The notes beneath the pieces are model-generated. The model was not told the origin of the DNA. It worked only from the letters and a program-made list of their open reading frames with translations, and did no database searches. Below, piece by piece: positions 45,594 to 55,244 of a stretch of 64,000 nucleotides of DNA. Origin of the DNA: CAWGYT01 sp963826795 (GTDB taxonomy: Bacteria; Planctomycetota; Planctomycetia; Pirellulales; Pirellulaceae); assembly GCA_963826795.1 (NCBI GenBank), contig CAWGYT010000013.1, positions 145,779 to 209,778 on the forward strand. The letters run 5' to 3'. The position numbers and the translations under genes are program-made. Position 1 is the stretch's first letter. Each line of letters opens with the position of its first letter.

Positions 45594-46415
45594 ATGTCCA
45601 GTCAATCCAGTCCGAATCGCCCCGCGACGCGCCGGCGTCTGACCGTGCCGGAGTTCGGTGCGCTGAAAGGTCAGCGAAAAATCTCGATGCTGACCGCCTA
45701 CGACTACCCCATGGCGGCGATGCTGGACCAGGCGGGGCTCGATGGGATTCTGGTCGGGGACAGTCTGTCCATGGTCGTCCAAGGCCACGACAACACGCTG
45801 CCGGTGACCTTGGACGAAATGATTTACCACGCCGAAATGGTCGGTCGCGCGGTGCAGCATGCGCTGGTCGTCGTCGATATGCCGTTTCCCAGCTATCACT
45901 TGGGTGTCTACAAGGCGGTCGAGAGCGCCGGCAGGATCCTGAAACGAACCCAGTGCCAAGCGGTCAAGCTGGAAGGCGGCGTGGAGCAAGCGGAAGTCAT
46001 CGCGAGTCTGGTCTCCGCCGGAATTCCCGTGATGGCACATGTGGGACTGAGGCCCCAAAGTATTCATCAACTGGGCGGCTATCGCGTTCAACGAGATGAG
46101 GACCGGCTGCTGGAAGATGCCCGTGCGGCCACCGACGCGGGGGCATTTGCGGTCGTCTTGGAATGCATCCCTGCCGAAGCGGCCGCACGGATCACGGCGG
46201 CGGTCGGAATCCCCACCATTGGAATCGGCGCCGGCGCCGGGTGCGACGGACAGATCCTCGTCATTCAGGATCTGCTGGGGCTCACCGAAGGGCGACTGCC
46301 CAAACATGTGCGGCCCTATGCGCAACTTCGCGAACTGGTCAAAGCGGCGGTCGAGGCCTACCAAGTCGATGTCCGCGCCGGTGCCTTTCCAGGTCCCGAC
46401 CAAACGTTCAATTGA
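45594..46415 (+). CDS. panB: 3-methyl-2-oxobutanoate hydroxymethyltransferase
   Basis: PanB transfers a hydroxymethyl group from methylene-tetrahydrofolate to ketoisovalerate, giving ketopantoate, the first pantothenate step. The 273-residue protein shows ISMLTAYDYPMAAMLDQAGL, ILVGDSLSMVVQGHDNTLPV (Asp metal ligands), AVKLEGGVEQAEVI, VMAHVGLRPQSIHQLGGYRV and PTIGIGAGAGCDGQILVIQD. Length is typical. It starts with ATG 45594 (MSSQSSPNRPATRRRLTVPE). panC lies far away at 13.75 kb. No regulatory motif is evident. Confidence 0.95.
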   Translation: MSSQSSPNRPATRRRLTVPEFGALKGQRKISMLTAYDYPMAAMLDQAGLDGILVGDSLSMVVQGHDNTLPVTLDEMIYHAEMVGRAVQHALVVVDMPFPSYHLGVYKAVESAGRILKRTQCQAVKLEGGVEQAEVIASLVSAGIPVMAHVGLRPQSIHQLGGYRVQRDEDRLLEDARAATDAGAFAVVLECIPAEAAARITAAVGIPTIGIGAGAGCDGQILVIQDLLGLTEGRLPKHVRPYAQLRELVKAAVEAYQVDVRAGAFPGPDQTFN

Positions 46416-46536
46416 TCCGCTGACCCGACGTCGCGATCACCGCCAGGTCGCTGCGTCGGTCGCCGTTTCGGCAAGCTCCCGCAGAACGTCGACTTGGATC
46501 ACCGAGCTCGAACTGGAATGAACTCGAAAGCGAATC

Positions 46537-48636
46537 ATGCCGAACCGGTTGCAGCACGAATCGAGTCCGTATCTCTTGCAGCACGCTCAGAATCCAGTGG
46601 ATTGGTATCCGTGGGGTCCCGAGGCCCTGAGGCGTGCCAAGGAGGAGGATAAGCCGATCTTCCTTTCGATCGGTTATTCGGCCTGCCACTGGTGCCACGT
46701 GATGGAGCACGAGAGCTTTGAGAACACGCGGATCGCAGGGCGATTGAATCAGGATTTCGTGTGCATCAAGGTCGATCGCGAGGAGCGTCCCGATCTGGAC
46801 CAGATCTACATGACATCCGTGCAGATCATGACGGGCCGAGGTGGCTGGCCGATGTCGGTGTTCCTTACGCCCGATTTGCAGCCTTTCTTCGGGGGTACCT
46901 ACTGGCCGCCCCACCCGCGAATGGGAATGCCCGGCTTCGATCAAGTCTTGGCGGCAGTTCAAGACGCCTGGCAAAACCGTCGTGAAATGGCACTGGACCA
47001 GGCGCGGCAGTTGACGGAACGAATCGCCGCCGTGTCGCAGCAGGATTCCGAATCCGCATCGCTCACCGCGGGACTGCTGGACGGAGCGGTACTCTATCTG
47101 CAACGGGCGTTCGATGGCACCCACGGAGGTTTCGGGGCCGCTCCGAAGTTCCCGCACGCGATGGACCTCCAACTGCTCTTGCGAGTCTGGCAGCGGACCG
47201 GGCAGGACGATCTGCGACAGATGGTCACACGGACGCTCGACAAGATGGCTTGCGGCGGGATTTACGATCATCTGGGGGGCGGTTTCGCGCGGTATTCGGT
47301 TGACGCCCGCTGGCTGGTCCCTCACTTCGAAAAGATGCTGTACGACAACGCGTTGCTGGCGGCCACCTATCTGGACAGTTACCTGGCGACGGGACAGGCC
47401 GAGCACCGACAGGTTGTCGTCGAAACCTTGGACTACGTGCTTCGCGACATGACCGATGCGGCGGGCGGGTTCCACAGTACGGAGGATGCGGATAGCGAAG
47501 GAGAGGAAGGGAAATACTACGTCTGGACGCCCGAGGAAATCCAGGCGGTGCTGGGGCCCGACAAGGCCGAGCGGTTTTGCCGGGTCTACGACGTGACATC
47601 CGAGGGCAACTTCGAGGGCAAGAGCATTCTGAATCTGCCCAAGACCGTGGCGCAGGTCGCAAGCTTGCACTCCTGGCCGCTCGCGGAGCTGATGGAGGAA
47701 TTGCAGCAGTCGCGGGCTCAGCTTTTGGCGGCTCGCGAACGACGCGTCCGACCGGGCAAGGACGACAAAGTGATCGTCAGCTGGAATGCGATGATGATCG
47801 ACAGCCTCGCCCGTGCCGGTCGAGCGTTCGACGAACCGCGGTACGTCCAGGCGGCGACGCGCGCCGCCGCGTTTCTCCGGAATGAGCTATGGATTGAAGG
47901 TCGCTTGCAGCACTGCTGGCGAAATGGGCGTGCCCGACTGGCCGCGTATTTGGACGACTACGCGACCTTGGCCAACGCACTTGTCTCGCTGTACGAGGCC
48001 AGCTTCGAAATCCGCTGGCTCGATTGGGCCTTTCAGCTGATCGACGAAGTCTTGCAGCGTTTCGCCGATCCGGCAGGCGGGGCACTGTTCTACACGGCGG
48101 ACGATCACGAGCCGCTGATCACCCGGACCAAAGACCTGCAGGACAGCTCCGTTCCCAGCGGCAATGCGATGGCGGCCACCGCGTTGCTGCGCCTGGCTCA
48201 CCTCGGCCAGCGACCGGATTACCGGCAGGCCGCGAACGACATTCTGCAATCCGCCGCCGGGCTGCTCGAGCAGGCCCCGGCGGCCGCGGGACAGATGTTG
48301 CTGGCGGTCGACTGGGTGCTCGGGCCAACGTTTGAGATCGCCGTCGTCGGCAAGCCCCAGGATCCGGACACCGTTAAGTCTCTGCGCGACCTGAATCAGC
48401 GCTACCTGCCGCGAACCGTCCTGGCCCTTTCACCCGAGGGAGACTCCTCGGCGCCAACCCGCTTGGCCTCCCTATTTCAACAGCGAGTCGCGGTTCAGGG
48501 TGCGGCGACGTTCTACGTTTGCCAAGACTGCGCCTGTTGGGAACCGGCCGTGGGTGCCGATCAGGCCCATGCTCTTTGGGAACGACTACGGCGCAGCCTG
48601 AGCGTGCGACCCGGCGGCGTTCCCGAGTCCGCATGA
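46537..48636 (+). CDS. DUF255/thioredoxin-domain protein (YyaL/SSP411-like)
   Basis: The N-terminus MPNRLQHESSPYLLQHAQNP followed by VDWYPWGPEAL and SIGYSACHWCHVMEHESFEN is the thioredoxin-like DUF255 domain with a CHWC active site. The rest (residues ~200-690) folds as an alpha/alpha toroid like mannose-isomerase or glycan-processing proteins: GGIYDHLGGGFARYSVDARW, VPHFEKMLYDNALLAATYLD, and DSSVPSGNAMAATALLRLAH. The gene is full length (699 residues), no frame breaks. Members are widespread and conserved but their exact reaction is unknown. It ends nine bases from the next, convergent gene. Confidence 0.9.
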   Translation: MPNRLQHESSPYLLQHAQNPVDWYPWGPEALRRAKEEDKPIFLSIGYSACHWCHVMEHESFENTRIAGRLNQDFVCIKVDREERPDLDQIYMTSVQIMTGRGGWPMSVFLTPDLQPFFGGTYWPPHPRMGMPGFDQVLAAVQDAWQNRREMALDQARQLTERIAAVSQQDSESASLTAGLLDGAVLYLQRAFDGTHGGFGAAPKFPHAMDLQLLLRVWQRTGQDDLRQMVTRTLDKMACGGIYDHLGGGFARYSVDARWLVPHFEKMLYDNALLAATYLDSYLATGQAEHRQVVVETLDYVLRDMTDAAGGFHSTEDADSEGEEGKYYVWTPEEIQAVLGPDKAERFCRVYDVTSEGNFEGKSILNLPKTVAQVASLHSWPLAELMEELQQSRAQLLAARERRVRPGKDDKVIVSWNAMMIDSLARAGRAFDEPRYVQAATRAAAFLRNELWIEGRLQHCWRNGRARLAAYLDDYATLANALVSLYEASFEIRWLDWAFQLIDEVLQRFADPAGGALFYTADDHEPLITRTKDLQDSSVPSGNAMAATALLRLAHLGQRPDYRQAANDILQSAAGLLEQAPAAAGQMLLAVDWVLGPTFEIAVVGKPQDPDTVKSLRDLNQRYLPRTVLALSPEGDSSAPTRLASLFQQRVAVQGAATFYVCQDCACWEPAVGADQAHALWERLRRSLSVRPGGVPESA

Positions 48637-48645
48637 CGGCACCGC

Positions 48646-49224
48646 CTATTTGCCGCAAGCCGATTCGTAGCAATAGTCGAACAACAGGTGCCACTCGACT
48701 AAGGCCAATTCGCGGCAGGCCACGTGCAACGAGTCGGACGACTGACAGGCTCGCTCGCACAGGTCGACGAAGCGGAACGGGTCCCAGGCCGAACCAGATC
48801 CCAAAAAAGTGTCAGCCGAAAGCCCCTGACGCGCGACGACCGCAGGTGTTGCGGCGGCGAGGGTAGGAAAGATCGGATGCGCCCCCACACGGCGAAACCA
48901 GTACTTCGCATTCGAATAATCGGGCTCGCGGCGATGCATGATCCCGTGCCAAAAACCGCCGCTGCTGGTTGGGATCCGTTGACTGATCGTGTGCGACTCG
49001 TCCAGATAATCGAACCACATCCATAGTCCCGCCAGACAGCAAGCCGCCATTTCGTTGTCGACGACGGATCGCCCTGCGAAAACGTCGGCGATCGTCATCG
49101 CCTCGAGCGATTCGCGAGCGTCCAGATCGGCCTTGCCCGGTCCCAAGTCCGGGAGGCGTACGGCGGACAGCAGGTTCGCCACGGTCGGACCATACCGCTC
49201 CGGATCCAGGTTCAAATCGGACAT
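48646..49224 (-). CDS. Conserved hypothetical protein
   Basis: A 192-residue soluble protein, starting MSDLNLDPERYGPTVANLLS. It has a distinctive central motif GGFWHGIMHRREPDYSNAKY followed by WFRRVGAHPIFP, conserved-looking with polar catalytic-type residues (His, Glu, Asp, Tyr), and a C-terminal LVEWHLLFDYCYESACGK. No signal peptide or membrane segment. I have seen the same motif in planctomycete proteins without known function. The gene converges on the DUF255 gene and diverges from rpsA. Confidence 0.7.
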   Translation of the reverse strand: MSDLNLDPERYGPTVANLLSAVRLPDLGPGKADLDARESLEAMTIADVFAGRSVVDNEMAACCLAGLWMWFDYLDESHTISQRIPTSSGGFWHGIMHRREPDYSNAKYWFRRVGAHPIFPTLAAATPAVVARQGLSADTFLGSGSAWDPFRFVDLCERACQSSDSLHVACRELALVEWHLLFDYCYESACGK

Positions 49225-49522
49225 GGTGGGTCGTCTTTCTTCACCAAAGTGATTCAGATCCGTCGACCGAGGTGGCCGCCGCGGGCCTGCCAGTGTATCG
49301 CAGGAAAGACGCCAGACGAACCGACCTGGGACGGCTGGCGAGGATTTTGAGCAGAACTGAGGCGCTGCGATTCCGTGCTCCCGAGGGGCGTTGACGTCAT
49401 GTCGCGGGGGACGGCGTGATGTAGAATGGGGTACTTTTCAGCCCCGGGCGTTGGTCGTCGCGGTCGCTGGCAGTGCGAGCCAGCAGGCGACCGAGGGAAG
49501 ATCTGTGGGTCAACATTGAGAT
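49225..49522. other. Divergent intergenic region upstream of rpsA
   Basis: About 300 bp. It must carry promoters for the hypothetical gene and rpsA. A tagaat hexamer at 49422-49427 and a ttgacg at 49391-49396 occur, but the 25-base gap is too long for a pair, so neither is claimed. A GTG start for rpsA follows at 49523. Nothing else is recognisable. Confidence 0.4.
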
Positions 49523-51205
49523 GTGACTGAAATGATGGACGATCAGAAGCAAGATTCGCTGGCCAAGTCGACGACTTCCTCCGCGGCGGACGCGGAAAAA
49601 AAACGCCAGATCAAGATCGGTTCTCAGCGGCAGCCCGAGTCGGCTCCGGCGATCGCCTCGCCGGACAAGGCCTTGACCGAGAGTACGTCGTCGACCGATA
49701 CGTCGTCGGCCGATACGCCGTCGACCGATCCGCCGTCGGCCAGCGTGTTGTCGGCTGGCGTCGAGCCTTCCCGTCCCGACCTCGACCGGGAGGCGGGGGC
49801 AAACGCCGGGGCTCCGCAAGCGGGCTCGGACTCCGGCTCGCCAGAACCCTTGACCTCAACGCCCAGCTCATCGCCCTCCCGGCCACCCCGGGACGCTCTT
49901 GAGCCGCCGAGTTCTGCGTCGGACGCCGGGCGAGCTGCGGACTCGGCCGCCGCTGAAGAACTCTTTCCGGTCTCTCTGGCCAAGCGGCTTTCGGACGACT
50001 TGCAGGCCGAAATCGATGCGGCCCTGGGTGACCTGTCACTTGACGACCTGATGGCGGCTGAAACACGCGCCGATTCGGGCTCGCTGGACTCGATCGAGCT
50101 CGACCAAAAGTACTCGGCCCGGGTCATCAAGTGCGATCGCGAGTCGGTCTTCGTCTCAATTGGAGGTAACTTCGAAGGTCTGGTCTCGTTGCGACAGTTT
50201 CCAACGCCCCCGGAGCCGGGCACGCTAATCGAGGTGATCCCCACTCGCTTCCTGACGGATGACAGTCTGTACGAAGTCGTGGTTCCCGGGATGGCTGTGG
50301 ATGTCCAGGACTGGTCCGACCTGTCCGAGGGCGTCGTCGTGGACGCTCGGATCAGTGGTCACAACAAGGGTGGCTTGGAATGCGAGGTGAACCGCATTCG
50401 CGGCTTCATTCCAATCAGCCAGGTCTCGCTCGTTCGTATTGAGGACCTGGAGCCATACGTGGGGACGACGCTCCAATGCGTGGTCACCGAGTGCAACCCG
50501 CAACGCCAGAATCTCGTGCTCAGCCATCGCGCGGTGCTGGAGCGTGAGCAACAAGACGCCAAAGAAAAACTGATGCAGGAACTGGAAGTCGGCCAGGTCC
50601 GTGAAGGCGTGGTGCGACGCCTGCAAGACTTCGGCGCGTTCGTCGACCTGGGCGGAGTCGATGGCTTGGTGCACATCAGCCAGTTGAGCTGGGATCGAAT
50701 TCGGCACCCGAGCGAGGTGTTGGAGGAAGGTCAGCGCGTCAAAGTTCGGATCGAGAAGATTGATCCGGCCACGGGCCGGATCGGGCTCTCGTATCGAGAT
50801 CTGCTGGAGGATCCCTGGGCCGACGCCGAGGCGCGGTTTGCTGTCGGAACGATCGTGGAAGCCACGGTGTCGAAGATCATGGACTTCGGCGCGTTCGTCA
50901 AACTGGCACCCGGCGTCGAGGGCCTCGTCCACATCTCGGAAATCGCTCATCATCGCGTGCACAAGATCGCGGCCTTTCTCAAGGAAGGACAACAAGTTCT
51001 GGTCAAGGTCCTCTCGTTCGATCGCGATTCACAGCGAATTGGCCTCTCGATCAAGGCGGCCCAAGCGTCCCCCGCGGCGGCCAAAGTCGAAGAGGAGGAA
51101 ACCGAGTCGGACGTGACACCGTCGGTCGTCCCTCAACCCAATCGGCCGCTCAAGGGTGGACTTAATCGTGGCACGGGCGGCGATCAGTTTGGGCTGAAGT
51201 GGTAG
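49523..51205 (+). CDS. rpsA: 30S ribosomal protein S1-like, four S1 domains and a low-complexity N-terminus
   Basis: S1 helps the 30S subunit bind mRNA. Four OB-fold S1 domains are seen: ~194-260 (QKYSARVIKCDRESVFVSIG), ~270-340 (GGLECEVNRIRGFIPISQVS), ~356-428 (EGVVRRLQDFGAFVDLGGVD, GLVHISQLSW) and ~440-510 (VSKIMDFGAFVKLAPGVEGL, VHISEIAHH). The first ~190 residues are Ser/Asp/Thr/Pro-rich and disordered, unlike most bacterial S1. The C-terminal tail is acidic then basic. E. coli S1 has six S1 domains; planctomycete forms with four are plausible. Start GTG 49523; ATG 49532 is an alternative. Confidence 0.85.
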   Translation: MTEMMDDQKQDSLAKSTTSSAADAEKKRQIKIGSQRQPESAPAIASPDKALTESTSSTDTSSADTPSTDPPSASVLSAGVEPSRPDLDREAGANAGAPQAGSDSGSPEPLTSTPSSSPSRPPRDALEPPSSASDAGRAADSAAAEELFPVSLAKRLSDDLQAEIDAALGDLSLDDLMAAETRADSGSLDSIELDQKYSARVIKCDRESVFVSIGGNFEGLVSLRQFPTPPEPGTLIEVIPTRFLTDDSLYEVVVPGMAVDVQDWSDLSEGVVVDARISGHNKGGLECEVNRIRGFIPISQVSLVRIEDLEPYVGTTLQCVVTECNPQRQNLVLSHRAVLEREQQDAKEKLMQELEVGQVREGVVRRLQDFGAFVDLGGVDGLVHISQLSWDRIRHPSEVLEEGQRVKVRIEKIDPATGRIGLSYRDLLEDPWADAEARFAVGTIVEATVSKIMDFGAFVKLAPGVEGLVHISEIAHHRVHKIAAFLKEGQQVLVKVLSFDRDSQRIGLSIKAAQASPAAAKVEEEETESDVTPSVVPQPNRPLKGGLNRGTGGDQFGLKW

Positions 51206-51212
51206 TATCGGC

Positions 51213-51500
51213 TGGCCCCTCATCCGGCCTTCGGCCACCTTCTCCCGCGAGGGGAGAAGGGACAGGCGGATGTCGTTGCTCCCTCGAGGGGAGAAGGGAC
51301 AGGCGGATGTCGTTGCTCCCGCGAGGGGAGAAGGGACAGGCGGATGTCGTTGCTCCCGCGAGGGGAGAAGGGACAGGCGGATGTCGTTGCTCCCGCGAGG
51401 GGAGAAGGGACGTGCGGGTGTCGTTGCTCCCGCGTTCAGGCGCCCCGTCACAATCCCGTCACCTCTCCCGTGCCCGGGAGAGGTCGCTGCGCAGCAGCGG
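51213..51500. repeat. Palindromic intergenic repeat array, locus C
   Basis: It begins eight bases after the rpsA stop with ccctcatccggccttcggcc, then about five copies of a 37-bp unit containing cgcgaggggagaagggacag and gcggatgtcgttgctcc, and ends with a ctctcccgtgcccgggagag palindrome and gggtgagggt. The linker (gatgtcgttgctcc) differs from the other arrays. It could fold into hairpins in the rpsA 3' end. Not coding. Confidence 0.9.
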
Positions 51501-51770
51501 GTGAGGGTGAGGGTTGCCGATCATGTAAGTTCGCTCAGCGAAGAAACCGGCGGTGCGCGAGGTGAGGCGCCAGAATGCAAATAATTGGTTTACCTCTTCA
51601 GGCGGCAGGTCCAATCAGCTTTTCGTGCGTTTGCGTCGATCTGATTACGGAAGGCGGCGTCGTTGACCTGGGTTCCGCCGCCACGTCCTCCTGCGGCGTT
51701 CCCGCGTGCGATTTGCGGAACGACAGGGAAGACGGCACGCGAGAATGACGGAAAGGGTGGAGGCTCCGCC

Positions 51771-52037
51771 ATGTGGCGTTCTTTTTTTATCGCGGTTGGC
51801 ATCTGTCTTTGCATTCTGGGTGTCGAAGCGCTGGTGGTTCACGAGGTCCAACTCCACCGCAAGTCGCCGGCGGCTGCGATCGAGTCCAGTGCCTACGACT
51901 ATTCCGACCCGCTGATGGCTCCCACCGAGCCTGCGTTGGTCACCAAGCGCATTAAACCCCCCGAGTGGGCACCGTGGAGCATGATGTCGGTCGGCGTAAT
52001 CGTCGCCCTCTACGCCATGACCCTGAAATCGGGTTAA
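51771..52037 (+). CDS. Small two-helix membrane protein, hypothetical
   Basis: ATG 51771 with ggaggc about eight bases upstream. The 88-residue product starts MWRSFFIAVGICLCILGVEA (first helix), has a ~40-residue loop (DYSDPLMAPTEPALVTKRIK), then PEWAPWSMMSVGVIVALYAM (second helix) and a short polar tail. Similar 80-90-residue proteins with a PPEWAPW-type motif occur in planctomycetes. Topology suggests both termini inside the cytoplasm. No function known. The 270 bp between the repeat array and this gene show nothing else convincing. Confidence 0.65.
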   Translation: MWRSFFIAVGICLCILGVEALVVHEVQLHRKSPAAAIESSAYDYSDPLMAPTEPALVTKRIKPPEWAPWSMMSVGVIVALYAMTLKSG

Positions 52038-52149
52038 TGGCCCGCTCTTCGGCTCACCGGAATGCGGGCAATCGCACTGGTCGGTCAACTTGCTTGCGTT
52101 CGCCGTCCGATTTAAGATACCGTGGACGGGGCGTGCCGCGACCGAGCAA

Positions 52150-52178
52150 TTGTTTCGCCTCGCCGCGAGTTCTATAAT
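52150..52178 (+). promoter_or_regulatory. Sigma70-like promoter upstream of the PAS-GAF-receiver gene
   Basis: A perfect -10 tataat at 52173-52178 lies 17 bases after ttgttt (52150-52155), the ideal spacing. The start codon (TTG 52223) is 45 bases further on, preceded by ggagtaggt. The -35 matches only three of six positions. Confidence 0.5.
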
Positions 52179-52222
52179 TCCTGCGGGCCGAAGGGGAGTT
52201 AGGTTAGAGGGAGTAGGTAAGA

Positions 52223-53935
52223 TTGTCTACGAAGCCCAAGCTCTTGTGGATTGGCGATCCGTCGCAGGACAACGGGAAGGTCGTCGAGCAGTTTCGTGAT
52301 CGCTACGAACTGGTACCGACCGAGCCGTTGTTCGATTCGCCGACGTTGGATCCGGACGCGGTGGGCGTGTTTGTCGGGGCGGAGCATTTTCGCGAGGGAG
52401 TTTGGCTGGGCCGGCTGGTTCAGAACGAGCGAATTTTAGAGAGCATGCCGGACGGCGTCGCTCTGCTCGACTCGCTGAATAACATTCTCTGGGCCAACGA
52501 CAGTCTCAAGGGCTGGCTGGGTCGAACGGATCTAGTCGGCCTTAATTTTTATCAGGCCTTTGGCAGCCCCGAGATCCTGGGGCCTGATTTCTGTCCTTTC
52601 CACACGGCGTTGGCGACGGGCGAGGCCAGCAGTTCGAATCTCCGCTGTGCGGACAATCGCTATTATCACGTGCATTGTGTGCCCTTCCGGTATGGGGGCG
52701 TGTCGCCTGAGAGCTTGATCGTGACGGTCCGGGACGTGACGTCCGAGACGTTACAGCAGCAAAAGATGGCCGCGATTCACAAGGCGGGGATCGCGCTGGC
52801 CGACCTGACGGCGGAAGAAGTGTTTCAGATGGAGATTGAGGACCGGATCGAGCTCCTCAAGTCCAACATTCTGCACTACACCAGGGATCTGTTGAATTAC
52901 GACGTCGTGGAAATTCGCTTGCTGGGCCAGGAGACGGGCGAGTTGGTGCCGTTGTTGTCCGAGGGGATGGACGAGTCGGCGGCCAACCGGAAGCTATATG
53001 CCCGGTTGACCGGGCAAGGCGTCACGGGGTTCGTCGCGGCCAGTGGGAAGAGTTATCTTTGCGAAGACACGGCGGAAGACCCGCTTTACATTGAGGGTTG
53101 CGTCGGCGCGAAGAGTTCCATGACGGTTCCCTTGATCCAGCACGACAAGGTAATCGGAACGTTCAACGTCGAGAGTCCCGAGCCGCGGGCGTTCACCGAG
53201 AGTGACCTGCAGTTCTTGGAAATCTTTTCGCGGGACGTCGCGAACGCCTTGAACACGCTCGAACTGCTGGTGGCTCAGCAGGCCAATACCGCGCAGGCAA
53301 GCGTCGAGGCGATTCACCGGGAAGTCGCCCTCCCGGTCGACGAGATCTTGAACGACGCGGTGAATGTGATGGAGGCCTATATTGGCCACGACGCGTCGGT
53401 GTTGGAGCGGTTGCAACGGATCCTGCGGAACGCGCGCGACATCAAGCAGCTGATCCACAAGGTGGGCCAGGAGATGGCGCCGGCCGAAGCGGTTCCGGCG
53501 TGTGCCCAGATCGAGTCGCGCCCGGCATTGCGGAACCGACGGGTGCTGGTGGTTGACGATGACGAGTCCGTGCGGATCGCGGCTCACAATTTGCTGGATC
53601 GCTTCGCCTGCATCGTCGAGACGGCTCATGATGGCGACGAGGCGGTCTACATGATCCGAAATTCGGGCGATACGTCGTATGACATCGTGATCTCGGCGAT
53701 CAAGCTGCCCGACATTACGGGCTATCAGCTGTACATCAAACTGAAGGAGTTACCCGGCCCAGTTCCCTTGATTCTGATGACGGGCTTCGGCTACGATCCG
53801 GGGCACACGATTGTGAAAGCCCGGCAAGCGGGGTTGCCGGCGAATGCGATTCTTTACAAGCCGTTCCGGCTGGACCAATTGCTTGAGACCGTCGAAGGCA
53901 CGATTGAGGCAGCGGGCGACGTGCCGAATGCCTGA
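52223..53935 (+). CDS. PAS-GAF protein with C-terminal pseudo-receiver domain
   Basis: The 570-residue cytoplasmic protein has a PAS domain (~60-175; ILESMPDGVALLDSLNNILW), a GAF domain (~190-355; TGFVAASGKSYLCEDTAEDP; SSMTVPLIQHDKVIGTFNVE) and a receiver-like domain (~442-560). In the last, the acidic pocket VLVVDDDESVR and the lysine in LYKPFRL are kept, but the phosphoacceptor position reads DIVISAIKLPD, with Ala492 where Asp is expected. It should not be phosphorylated in the usual way. There is no kinase domain, so this is a sensor or scaffold for redox, small-molecule or protein signals. TTG start at 52223 with ggag upstream; a promoter lies at 52150-52178. Confidence 0.8.
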   Translation: MSTKPKLLWIGDPSQDNGKVVEQFRDRYELVPTEPLFDSPTLDPDAVGVFVGAEHFREGVWLGRLVQNERILESMPDGVALLDSLNNILWANDSLKGWLGRTDLVGLNFYQAFGSPEILGPDFCPFHTALATGEASSSNLRCADNRYYHVHCVPFRYGGVSPESLIVTVRDVTSETLQQQKMAAIHKAGIALADLTAEEVFQMEIEDRIELLKSNILHYTRDLLNYDVVEIRLLGQETGELVPLLSEGMDESAANRKLYARLTGQGVTGFVAASGKSYLCEDTAEDPLYIEGCVGAKSSMTVPLIQHDKVIGTFNVESPEPRAFTESDLQFLEIFSRDVANALNTLELLVAQQANTAQASVEAIHREVALPVDEILNDAVNVMEAYIGHDASVLERLQRILRNARDIKQLIHKVGQEMAPAEAVPACAQIESRPALRNRRVLVVDDDESVRIAAHNLLDRFACIVETAHDGDEAVYMIRNSGDTSYDIVISAIKLPDITGYQLYIKLKELPGPVPLILMTGFGYDPGHTIVKARQAGLPANAILYKPFRLDQLLETVEGTIEAAGDVPNA

Positions 53936-53991
53936 TTGAGATCGGCTGTCTTCGTTTGCCAACGCCCCTTCCAACTCTCCCCGGCTCGGCC

Positions 53992-55164
53992 ATGTTGTAC
54001 GTTCTGGCAGCGCTCGCCATTTTTGGTCATTGGGCGCTCTGCGTCTACGCCATCAACCGTCTTCACGCGACGGCGCTTCCCTACTGGATGATGAAAGTCA
54101 TCGATCTGCTTTGGTACGGCTTTCTGTTCGTCGTTCCATCGGCGACCGCGATGACGTTGATCTTGTACCCCGAATATCGCTGGTTCTGGAATCAGCCGAC
54201 GCTGCGGGCACTCGGCTCGGCCTATGTCGTGCTTTGTTGGCTGGCGGCGCCGCTGGCCTTGGCCGCGTGGTATCGTCATTGGACCGATGCGGAGACCACC
54301 GGCCGGATGGAGTCAAATCACACGACCCGAATCGACGTCTCGGATCGACTGGGCCGTGTCCCCAGCGGGTCGCTGCTCACGACGTTGGCCGCTCGGCTGC
54401 CACAAAACCAGGTCTTCGAGCTTTGCGTCCAAGAAAAGGTGCTCCGACTCCCGCGGCTGGATCCGGCGCTGGACGGGATCTCGATCACGCATCTGTCCGA
54501 TCTCCACTTCACGGGTCGGGTGACCCGTGGGTTCTTCGATCTGGTCGTCGACGAGGCGAATCAGCTGGATTCGGACTTGATCGCCATTAGCGGCGACATC
54601 ATTGACCATCCGCAATGCTTTGATTGGCTCTCCGGCGTCCTCGGCAGGCTGCGCAGCCGTCACGGCGTGTTCTTCGTGCTCGGGAATCACGATCTGCGGA
54701 TCCGGGACGAGCTGCGGTTGCGGAATGAGCTGGTTCGCCACGGGCTAATCGACCTGGGGGGGCGCTACGAGTTTGTGGAGATCCGTGAGCGGTCACTGCT
54801 GCTGGCGGGCAATGAACTGCCCTGGTTCGCGCCGGCGGCCAATCTCGGCGAGGCCCCCTCAAAACATGTCCGGGGGACGCCGTTTCGGATCGCGATTTCC
54901 CACAGTCCCGATCAGTTTCCTTGGGCGCGGGCTTACGATATCGATTTGATGCTGGCCGGTCATACACACGGGGGTCAGATCCGTTTTCCCTTGATCGGCC
55001 CCGTGTTTTCGCCGAGTCGCTACGGGGTACGGTATTCGGCGGGAGCTTTTTTCAGGTCGCCTACGCTGATGCACGTCAGCCGTGGTCTTTCGGGGACGCG
55101 TCCGTTACGATTCAACTGCCCGCCGGAACTGACCCGGCTGGTGCTCCGCAGCGACACGGCTTGA
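53992..55164 (+). CDS. Membrane-anchored metallophosphoesterase
   Basis: Three N-terminal membrane helices (MLYVLAALAIFGHWALCVYA; LLWYGFLFVVPSATAMTLIL; YVVLCWLAAPLALAAWY) precede a calcineurin-like phosphoesterase with every metal-binding block: HLSDLHFTG, LIAISGDIIDH, VLGNHDLR, AISHSPDQ and LAGHTHGGQ. It resembles YkuE/LpxH-type enzymes that act on phospholipids or nucleotides at the membrane. It starts with ATG 53992; the upstream in-frame TTG (53956) is less likely as it would add a hydrophilic tail. It starts 56 bases after the PAS-GAF gene and may be co-transcribed with it. Confidence 0.85.
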   Translation: MLYVLAALAIFGHWALCVYAINRLHATALPYWMMKVIDLLWYGFLFVVPSATAMTLILYPEYRWFWNQPTLRALGSAYVVLCWLAAPLALAAWYRHWTDAETTGRMESNHTTRIDVSDRLGRVPSGSLLTTLAARLPQNQVFELCVQEKVLRLPRLDPALDGISITHLSDLHFTGRVTRGFFDLVVDEANQLDSDLIAISGDIIDHPQCFDWLSGVLGRLRSRHGVFFVLGNHDLRIRDELRLRNELVRHGLIDLGGRYEFVEIRERSLLLAGNELPWFAPAANLGEAPSKHVRGTPFRIAISHSPDQFPWARAYDIDLMLAGHTHGGQIRFPLIGPVFSPSRYGVRYSAGAFFRSPTLMHVSRGLSGTRPLRFNCPPELTRLVLRSDTA

Positions 55165-55244
55165 AACATCCAGGGATCGCGTCCCGTGGATCAACCGCCG
55201 AATAAGGCTCGCAAGGCAGCCGGCGAGATAGGAAAGGTCGAACG

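Noticed and set aside
51590..51814. A small minus-strand frame containing GGRGGGTQVNDAAFRNQIDA.
   Set aside because: The tail looks protein-like, but the start overlaps the start of the small membrane protein, and no upstream signal was found. Left as an unconfirmed remnant.
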